Assembly: GCA_028712225.1 (NCBI GenBank)
Contig: JAQTQN010000003.1
Span: 1 to 59,415 of the forward strand
DNA length: 59,415 nt
DNA from: Methylobacter sp.
Lineage (GTDB): Bacteria > Pseudomonadota > Gammaproteobacteria > Methylococcales > Methylomonadaceae
Reading direction: 5' to 3'
The notes under the pieces are model-generated. The model was given only the letters and a program-made list of their open reading frames with translations, was not told the origin of the DNA and made no database searches. Every line of letters starts with the position of its first letter. Positions within the stretch are counted from its first letter, which is position 1. Made by a program: the position numbers and the translations under genes. Shown piece after piece: positions 53,476 through 59,415 of this stretch.

Positions 53476-53691
53476 ATGAACACGTCAATGAAAACACAAT
53501 CACTGATTTTGGAAAGAACAGATTTTATTGAATTATTAAGTGCCGAATTCAGTTTTGCCAAAGGTGTTGGGGTTTATGCGTTTCTGTCGTTTAGCGATAT
53601 TGAAAAACTTTATAATCAGTTTCTAGGGGATACGGTTCCCGTGACGATTTTTGTAAGAGTTTTTGTCAAAAGATTTCGGTACACCAAGTAG
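53476..53691 (+). CDS. Small hypothetical protein
   Basis: The 71-residue ORF has a good ribosome site (GGGAGAG) and reads like a compact alpha/beta protein (FIELLSAEFSFAKGVGVYAF, LYNQFLGDTVPVTIFVRVF). It lies alone between glyQ and the DUF2058 gene. No family recognised. Confidence 0.55.
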   Translation: MNTSMKTQSLILERTDFIELLSAEFSFAKGVGVYAFLSFSDIEKLYNQFLGDTVPVTIFVRVFVKRFRYTK

Positions 53692-53850
53692 ATTGCTAAT
53701 TGCCGGAGTCCAGATTAGATTGATGTGTGTGAATCAAATTACTTAATTAGTGGTTGAGTCAGTTATTGTCACAATCTGTTGATAGCTGTTTTTGAAGTTG
53801 TGTATCAAAATAAGCGCTTAATGAGTATTTTCTCAGTATTTGGACTTTCT

Positions 53851-54393
53851 ATGAGTAAGCAAAAATTATCGTTACAAGATCAGTTGTTAAAGTCAGGTTT
53901 GGTAAGTAGTGCCAAAGCTAAAACGATTAAATCTAATAAGCACAAACAGACTCGTCAGCAACAAAAAAACAATGTCGTTGTGGTGGATGAAACGAAATTG
54001 CTGGCTGAACAAGCTCAAGCCGAAAAAATAGCCAGGGATAAAGAGCTTAATCAGTTGCGCAAGTTGCAGGATGAGCAAAAGCAATTAGTCGCCCAAGTAA
54101 AGCAGCTGATTGAGCTGAATCGGCAGCCCAAAGACGAGAATGGACTGGCTTACAATTTTAACGACAATAACAAGATTAAAACTGTATACGTTGCCAACGC
54201 GATGCGCGAACAGATTATTCAGGGACGTGTGGCAATTGTTAAGCTAGCGGGGGCGTATGAGGTGGTGTCTGCCGAGGTGGCAAAAAAAATATTGGACCGT
54301 GATGCGAGCAGCGTTATTGTTTTCAATCAGCAAGCTGATAATGCCTCTGATGCCTATGCGGCTTTTCAGATTCCTGATGATTTGATTTGGTAA
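53851..54393 (+). CDS. DUF2058 family protein
   Basis: I start at the ATG at 53851 (MSKQKLSLQDQLLKSGLVS), since the track extension has no family match. The pattern of a Lys/Gln-rich helical N-terminal half and a C-terminal block with YNFNDNNKIKTVYVANAMREQIIQGRVAIV is typical of DUF2058 (YaiL-like). It is a conserved gammaproteobacterial nucleic-acid-associated protein of unknown biochemistry. It is convergent with the GGDEF gene. Confidence 0.85.
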   Translation: MSKQKLSLQDQLLKSGLVSSAKAKTIKSNKHKQTRQQQKNNVVVVDETKLLAEQAQAEKIARDKELNQLRKLQDEQKQLVAQVKQLIELNRQPKDENGLAYNFNDNNKIKTVYVANAMREQIIQGRVAIVKLAGAYEVVSAEVAKKILDRDASSVIVFNQQADNASDAYAAFQIPDDLIW

Positions 54394-54412
54394 GTCAAAC
54401 TCTAAGATTGGC

Positions 54413-55957
54413 TTACCCTAAACAGCATTGGTTTCGGCCTTGCTGTTTAGCCTGATAAAGTGCTTTGTCAGCGCGTTCAAATACAGTTTCGTCGTCATCG
54501 CCTGGATTAAAATCGGCAATGCCGCAAGAGATGGTGACTACCACGGCACTGCCGTTGGAATTAAAGCCGGTTTTTTCAATCGTTGCCCGTAATTGATTGG
54601 CTAATATTAATGCCGATTCTTTGTTGGTATTTGGCAGCAACATCGTGAATTCTTCACCTCCAAAACGCGAGATAAAATCAGTTTCGCGAGAGTGGGCAGA
54701 CAGTTGTCTGGCAATTAATAACAATACTTTATCGCCAGCCTTGTGGCCGTATGTGTCGTTAATGCGTTTAAAGTGATCAACATCCCAAACTATCAAACTG
54801 AGCGGCGCTAGATAACGTTTCCAGCGCGCTATTTCTGCTTCTAGGCGCTCGTTGTAAGCGGTGCGGTTGGGCAAACCAGTAAGTGAATCTCTGAAAGCTT
54901 GATTATTGGCGAGAATTAACTTGGATTTCAGTTCGGAAGATTCTGACTCCATGTTGGCAATTCTGCCGTTTAGTGCTTCTAGTTGTTGTTCAGTTTTTTG
55001 TCGTAGTGTTTGCTCGGTTGCACTATGACGCTGAATTTCCTGGGTAATTGTTGACAATCGTTCAGTAATTGCAGCTTTTAAAGGCTCTAGTGAAGTAGCG
55101 TTGGCTGAATTGGCTTGTAGCTGCTGCATTTGTGCAGTGACGGACTGGTCATGATGACTACGACTTTCTGCGGTTTCCGTTGCAACTGAACTGACGCCAA
55201 TCAACGCTAAACTGACTTCCGCGAGCTTATCGGTAAGTGCGCCTAGAAATTTGTCGACGTCTTGTTGTTCTGCTTGATTGTATTGGGTGATTTTCAGCAG
55301 CAAATCGACGGATTTATTGAGTACCGGCTCAAAAATCGCCGTTGATTGAGACGATTCAACTAATAATTGTTTGACCGTTTGCGCCTGTCTTTCAAAAACT
55401 CCAGGAATTTTGATGCCTTCAAGCAGGTGCAGTAATTGCCGACTGACAATTTCCGTATCGATATGGCTATTGATAAGGCTATCGATGGGGCTGGTTTGAT
55501 GCTCTGATTCCAGTGCATTAAGTAAGGTGCTAAAAAGCTGGTTGGTATTTTCGAACTGGTTGTCTTCGGCTTGCTTTTTAGCGCAGTGCAGTAAATGTTG
55601 ATGTGTTGGAGAGGAATATTGCTGCAGCAAAAAATCAATCAGTAAGCTTGCATCCAATTCATGATTTTGCGGTGTCGTGCTTTGGAGCTGGGCGACGGCT
55701 TGGGTAAAATTTTCCAGCTCAGCTTTAAGTTTATGACTGTCAATACCAACTTTTAACTGTTCTCTGATACGCTTTAAATGCGGATCGAGTTGGCGGTCAA
55801 AGCCAGTGGCTGCAATCGACAAGCGGATAATGGCCCGGCACAAGAGTTGTTCGTGCTCTTGACGGCCTTTATCAGCTTGTTCTTGCTCGTCCAGCAGCTC
55901 CAGGTACTTTTCCCGCCACTTGTCTTTTTCATTAACTTCTTTTTTTGAGAAAAACAT
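54413..55957 (-). CDS. Diguanylate cyclase with long helical N-terminal domain
   Basis: Residues 1-350 are mostly helical, with a coiled coil ahead of the catalytic domain and no membrane segment, so it is cytosolic. The GGDEF domain has RFGGEEFTMLLP with an I-site RETD five residues before GGEEF, so product inhibition is possible. The earlier SLIVWDVDHFKRINDTYGHKAGD and LPNRTAYNERL match active cyclases. It makes c-di-GMP and is a second GGDEF gene in the window besides the giant hybrid protein. Confidence 0.92.
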   Translation of the reverse strand: MFFSKKEVNEKDKWREKYLELLDEQEQADKGRQEHEQLLCRAIIRLSIAATGFDRQLDPHLKRIREQLKVGIDSHKLKAELENFTQAVAQLQSTTPQNHELDASLLIDFLLQQYSSPTHQHLLHCAKKQAEDNQFENTNQLFSTLLNALESEHQTSPIDSLINSHIDTEIVSRQLLHLLEGIKIPGVFERQAQTVKQLLVESSQSTAIFEPVLNKSVDLLLKITQYNQAEQQDVDKFLGALTDKLAEVSLALIGVSSVATETAESRSHHDQSVTAQMQQLQANSANATSLEPLKAAITERLSTITQEIQRHSATEQTLRQKTEQQLEALNGRIANMESESSELKSKLILANNQAFRDSLTGLPNRTAYNERLEAEIARWKRYLAPLSLIVWDVDHFKRINDTYGHKAGDKVLLLIARQLSAHSRETDFISRFGGEEFTMLLPNTNKESALILANQLRATIEKTGFNSNGSAVVVTISCGIADFNPGDDDETVFERADKALYQAKQQGRNQCCLG

Positions 55958-56002
55958 ATCGAACCCGACTGCATCAATTTACAACATTTATACGACTAGC
56001 AA

Positions 56003-56620
56003 TTATTTAGCGCTACTCTCTTGTTTGATCAACTGATTGATGACATCAATCATTTTTTCTTGAGAACCTGCCAGCGTGGCATTAGTTCTGTATTTGCCAT
56101 TGACGATGATGGCAGGAACACCCGTTACGCCATAACGTGCAGCCATGGTTTTAGCCTGACGCATTTTTGCATCGACTAAAAATGAATTGTAGTTAGTGCG
56201 AAAATCGCTGTCCTTCACACCATGAGCGGCAAAAAATTTAGCCAGCTCATCTTCCGTTTCAAGTGATTGTTTGGCTTGTACGGCATCAAAAAGATCAGAA
56301 TGGACTTTGTCGACTACGCCCAGCGCTTCGGCGGTGAAATAAGCCTTCGCGTGTTTGCCCCAAAGTTCGCTAAATACTGCCGGCTGGCGGATAAATTCAA
56401 CATTTTTAGGCAGTGTCTTGGCCCATTTCGATAAGGAAGGTTCAAAGCTGTAACAATGCGGGCAACCATACCAAAAGAACTCAATGACCTCGATTTTGTC
56501 GGTACTTTTGGTTGGTTGTGCGGGTGTTACGGCTTCATAACCGGCAGTTTCGGCATTGATTATCGAGGTAAAGCTAAGCATTAGGCTGAACAATGCCGAC
56601 GCTATGATTTTTTTGTACAT
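56003..56620 (-). CDS. dsbA: Thiol:disulfide interchange protein DsbA
   Basis: I start at the ATG at 56620 (MYKKIIAS), which has AGGAG upstream; the track start lies in a non-conserved extension. Signal peptide ends near INA-ET. FFWYGCPHCYSFEP has the CPHC active site of DsbA, and GVTGVPAIIVNG carries the cis-Pro loop. It oxidises disulfides in the periplasm, for example in c-type cytochromes. It sits just downstream of cytochrome c4. Confidence 0.93.
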   Translation of the reverse strand: MYKKIIASALFSLMLSFTSIINAETAGYEAVTPAQPTKSTDKIEVIEFFWYGCPHCYSFEPSLSKWAKTLPKNVEFIRQPAVFSELWGKHAKAYFTAEALGVVDKVHSDLFDAVQAKQSLETEDELAKFFAAHGVKDSDFRTNYNSFLVDAKMRQAKTMAARYGVTGVPAIIVNGKYRTNATLAGSQEKMIDVINQLIKQESSAK

Positions 56621-56664
56621 TGTTAAATTCTCCTGATCTATTGATTGATGCTGTGACAGCACAA

Positions 56665-57351
56665 TTATTTCATGGTCGATATTTTGTAAGAGACGGCTTT
56701 GATTTCTTCATCGGTCATTTTTTTAGCAATCATGTGCATAATATTTTCCGGATTGTTGCTACGTTCATCAGATTTAAAATCACTAAGTGCTTTGATGAGG
56801 TAATCGGCATGCTGCGATTTTAACGCCGGGAAAGAAGCCGGCTTGTTGCCTTCTCCATAAGGACCATGGCAAGCGATGCATGCGGAAACAGCTCTAGGAA
56901 TGTCGCCATTCCGGTACAAATTGCCGCCTTGTGCTAACAGTGTTTCGATAGTGGCAGGTTTTTTTGCCGAGGGATCTTTTACATCTGCTGCTTTGACATC
57001 GTCATCATTGGGCGGAAGGGTGGGCTCTGCATTGGCAGACACTTTTTGAGCGGCATAATATTCGGCAATGTCAGCCATATCTTCGTCTGATAAGGACGTT
57101 GCCAATGGCGACATAACGGCATTCTTGCGAACGCCATCTTTAAAGGCTCGCAGCTGTTGAATGAGATAAGAACCATGCTGCTGGGCAAGCTTTGGAAATG
57201 TTGAGATCAAGCTGTTGCCATCTTCTCCATGACAAGCACCGCAAGCGGCAGCCTTTTGTTTGCCCGCTGCAAGATTACCTTGAGCGTGTACAAGGCTTGA
57301 TACACTGGCCAGTGCCAGAGTGATTGAAAGTGCCAGCAGATGTTTCTTCAT
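56665..57351 (-). CDS. Cytochrome c4 (di-heme)
   Basis: After a signal peptide (VHA-QG) two CXXCH sites, residues 37-41 (CGACH) and 158-162 (CIACH), give a two-domain di-heme c-type cytochrome, with Met ligands likely around Met80 and the C-terminal MHMIAKKM. It is a periplasmic electron carrier to terminal oxidases, abundant in methanotrophs. It precedes dsbA with a 44-base gap. Confidence 0.92.
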   Translation of the reverse strand: MKKHLLALSITLALASVSSLVHAQGNLAAGKQKAAACGACHGEDGNSLISTFPKLAQQHGSYLIQQLRAFKDGVRKNAVMSPLATSLSDEDMADIAEYYAAQKVSANAEPTLPPNDDDVKAADVKDPSAKKPATIETLLAQGGNLYRNGDIPRAVSACIACHGPYGEGNKPASFPALKSQHADYLIKALSDFKSDERSNNPENIMHMIAKKMTDEEIKAVSYKISTMK

Positions 57352-57460
57352 CAGGTTCCCCTTCGGAATAATATGATCAGTTATGGTAGCCTGTGTCGAT
57401 ACATGGCCGCCAAATTGTGGCCGAATTCTACTCTAATTGACACAGCTAAGCGAGACAGCG

Positions 57461-58093
57461 ATGAATCCAATCTACATCCAGGCAAAATTTATAAATAGTT
57501 CTCCACATCTTAACGATACGCCGCCGGATCAAGGGCTGGAAGTGGCATTTGCCGGGCGCTCCAATGCCGGGAAATCCAGCGCAATTAATACGCTGACTCG
57601 GCAAAATTCCTTGGCCAGGATCAGTAAAACGCCAGGCAGAACGCAAATGCTCAACTTTTTTGAAATTAATGCTCAGCAACGTTTTGTCGATTTGCCTGGT
57701 TATGGTTATGCAAAAGTGCCGCTAGAAGTGAAGAAGAAATGGCACGAATTGATGGAAACGTATCTCACCCAGCGCAAATCTTTATGCGCAATTATTTTGG
57801 TGATGGACGTGCGTCATCCGCTTACCGAGTTTGATTGGAAAATGGTTGAGTGGTGTGAACACACAGGCTTGCCGCTGCATGTGCTGTTAACTAAAGCCGA
57901 TAAATTGGCTTACGGCGCGTCTAAAAATACCTTATTGCAGGTGCAACGCGAGCTTAGTCATGTCAGTTTTCCAGTGACTATCCAGCTGTTTTCAGCATTA
58001 AAAAAGACCGGTATTGATGAAGTGCATGCGGCACTTGATCGTTTGTTTAAGCCATTTCAAGATGATCAAAGCGGAATTTCAAACCCTTCCTGA
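57461..58093 (+). CDS. engB: Ribosome biogenesis GTPase EngB/YihA
   Basis: The ATG at 57461 is chosen over the track TTG start, as GCGAGA lies just before it and family members begin near MNPIYIQAKF. G1 GRSNAGKSS, G2/RTQ segment KTPGRTQMLNFF, G3 DLPGYGYA and G4 LTKADKL are intact. The family is needed for large-subunit assembly. The 3' end overlaps that of the convergent MBL gene by 28 bp. Confidence 0.96.
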   Translation: MNPIYIQAKFINSSPHLNDTPPDQGLEVAFAGRSNAGKSSAINTLTRQNSLARISKTPGRTQMLNFFEINAQQRFVDLPGYGYAKVPLEVKKKWHELMETYLTQRKSLCAIILVMDVRHPLTEFDWKMVEWCEHTGLPLHVLLTKADKLAYGASKNTLLQVQRELSHVSFPVTIQLFSALKKTGIDEVHAALDRLFKPFQDDQSGISNPS

Positions 58094-58947
58094 GCTAACT
58101 CGAAGTCAAAGCCGACCGCTGGATATTGCTGTAGTAAGGTTTGATAAATTGCATCCAGATCCGCATCGGTGCGGGTCGGTTCATGATGGGTGAAAAATAG
58201 TTTTTTCACCCTGGCGGCTGTTGCCAGTTGGATCGCGGATGCATAAGTCCCGTGCCCCCAGCCTCGCTTTGATGCGTATTCGCTGTCGGTGTAAGAGGAG
58301 TCGACAATCAGCGCATCGACATTCGCCATCGCGGAGACAACTTCCTGCCATTTTTCCTCAATTAACACCTGAAATTGCTCATACTCCTCGTCTTCAGGGT
58401 TATAGATATTTAGCTCAGGCTCATAGTCACCGGTAAAAAATAGCGACTGCCCGTCGCAATCAATGCGATAGCCAAAATTCAGTACCGGATGGCTGAGCAC
58501 TATCGGCGTAATGGTGGCTTTGCCAATGTTAATCGGAACGCCTGGAATGAGGGTTTTATATTCGACACGGGCATTAAGCTGGGCCTCGCGTATCGGGAAA
58601 AAACTGTATTGTAGTTGTACCGTTAGGGCCCGGTTAATGCCTTCACTGGTGACCGGATCCTGACTGCCATAAACAGTGATGCGATTATTGGCAATAAAAA
58701 TCGGTGTGAAAAACGGTAAGCCCTGAATGTGATCCCAATGCGTGTGGGTGATGAAAATATTGGCATGAATAGGCATTTCTTTTAACAAGTCCTGCGCCAA
58801 TGCGTGTATGCCTGTGCCGGCATCAAGAATGATTAAGTCGTTATCGTCAGTCCTGATTTCAATGCAAGTCGTGTTGCCGCCGTATTTAACAGTGCGAGGG
58901 CCTGGCGTCGGGATAGAACCTCTTACGCCCCAGAATTTGAATTTCAT
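58066..58947 (-). CDS. Metallo-beta-lactamase fold hydrolase
   Basis: MKFKFWGVRGSIPTPGP and THTHWDHIQGLPFF (the HxHxDH metal motif) with FFTGDYEP and the late LFFTHHEPTRTD identify an MBL-fold hydrolase of the class often annotated as a cyclic-nucleotide phosphodiesterase-like protein. It is 15 bases from an HDOD gene on the same strand; the two are likely co-transcribed and may share a signalling role. Substrate unknown. Confidence 0.85.
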   Translation of the reverse strand: MKFKFWGVRGSIPTPGPRTVKYGGNTTCIEIRTDDNDLIILDAGTGIHALAQDLLKEMPIHANIFITHTHWDHIQGLPFFTPIFIANNRITVYGSQDPVTSEGINRALTVQLQYSFFPIREAQLNARVEYKTLIPGVPINIGKATITPIVLSHPVLNFGYRIDCDGQSLFFTGDYEPELNIYNPEDEEYEQFQVLIEEKWQEVVSAMANVDALIVDSSYTDSEYASKRGWGHGTYASAIQLATAARVKKLFFTHHEPTRTDADLDAIYQTLLQQYPAVGFDFELAQEGFEIPL

Positions 58948-58962
58948 TAATTGCCCCTTGTC

Positions 58963-59415
58963 TCAAAGGTGAATAAACGATTGTGCCTCAGATTTTATTG
59001 CTTCTAGATCGCCTAAGCTTTCAATTAGCGGTTGCATGGCAAAATCAGCAGGTAACTCATGTTGTAAGCCAAAACGCGCCGCTGTAGATTCCGAAAACGA
59101 CTCTAATACCGGATTGCCGCCATCACCAAATCGTAAATGTTTACTGATTTGATTAGCGGCAAACACGCAGTCCTCCAACGCCGATTTAGTGCTGTCAAGA
59201 TCATGATGATGCGCAATGGCTGCAATCAATTGTTCGGACAAGCCCCATTTTTCGGCCAGAATTCTGCCCGCTTGAGCATGATTGATACCAATGAATTCAA
59301 GCTCCGCCTCATGCAAAGGCATTTGTAGCAAGTTGCTTTTTTCTAGCGCCAGTTTGAATTCGACCGGCATAAATTCAGTGAACACCACTTTACCAAAATC
59401 ATGCAGTAAACCGGC
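58963..59415 (-). CDS. HDOD domain protein, C-terminal part (cut by window edge)
   Basis: The frame runs past the track Met to the right edge, where it reads AGLLHDFGKVVF, the classic HDOD motif, so the gene starts outside the window. NLLQMPLHEAELEFIGINHAQAG, then WGLSEQLIAAIAHHHDLD, are further HDOD features. It precedes the MBL hydrolase by 15 bases. Confidence 0.88.
   Translation of the reverse strand, partial: AGLLHDFGKVVFTEFMPVEFKLALEKSNLLQMPLHEAELEFIGINHAQAGRILAEKWGLSEQLIAAIAHHHDLDSTKSALEDCVFAANQISKHLRFGDGGNPVLESFSESTAARFGLQHELPADFAMQPLIESLGDLEAIKSEAQSFIHL

Overview
The window looks like chromosome of a gammaproteobacterial methanotroph (Methylococcales-like), although no methane or methanol oxidation operon lies inside it. 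The signs are an MxaD-like periplasmic protein coupled to a YVTN beta-propeller, a pabB gene overlapping an MfnE-type amino acid kinase (methanofuran/tetrahydromethanopterin cofactor lineage), VPLPA/PEP-CTERM sorting signals, cytochrome c4, and gammaproteobacterial housekeeping genes (rdgC, hemL, rmuC, trmN6, folA, glyQ/glyS, dsbA, engB). No species is claimed.

Layout. 1-700: the first 33 codons of a tyrosine integrase just downstream of a complete tmRNA gene (minus strand), a classic island junction. 703-4093: two overlapping membrane-linked GTPases. 4.1-10 kb: a lipoprotein, the pabB/kinase/DUF2959 operon, the mxaD/propeller pair, rdgC. 10.2-18.6 kb: a signalling run of TonB receptor, YfiR-like protein, a 1641-residue hybrid kinase/GGDEF/EAL protein and an HDOD protein. 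18.7-19.4 kb: aquaporin. 19.4-26 kb: a ten-gene minus-strand run containing a small Ras/MglA-like GTPase, two roadblock-type proteins, a protoglobin, a PAS protein, a signal-less PhnD-like protein, a receiver/winged-helix-like protein and a FimV/TPR-like protein. 26-35 kb: hemL, rmuC, a PEP-CTERM gene remnant, trmN6 behind a 1360-residue envelope protein, a repeat element and a cupin.

35.3-37.1 kb is a small integron-cassette cluster without an integrase: two cassette genes whose stop codons lie inside attC core sites, and a third, weaker site upstream. 37.4-40.7 kb holds an M48 peptidase fused to a pilin-like domain and a repetitive Ser/Pro/His-rich lipoprotein. 40.7-43.6 kb holds two paralogous PEP-CTERM-type secreted proteins. 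Each has the same long leader: a conserved upstream block, a sigma-54 type -24/-12 promoter, a structured RNA resembling the cyclic-di-GMP-I (GEMM) riboswitch, a downstream hairpin, and a strong intrinsic terminator after the gene. With the GGDEF/EAL proteins in the window this suggests second-messenger control of surface proteins.

43.7-59.4 kb: asparaginase, folA, a Met/His-rich multicopper oxidase, plsC, then glyQ and glyS separated by an AT-rich two-gene insertion (OLD/AAA-type ATPase plus a possible Toprim-like protein) that looks like a defence module, followed by DUF2058, a diguanylate cyclase, dsbA, cytochrome c4, engB, an MBL hydrolase and a truncated HDOD gene.

The strongest candidates for undescribed biology are the GTPase/roadblock/globin operon, the sigma-54 plus GEMM-like leaders on the twin PEP-CTERM genes, and the ATPase module inside the glyQ-glyS operon. 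All functional statements come from reading motifs by eye; no searches were run.
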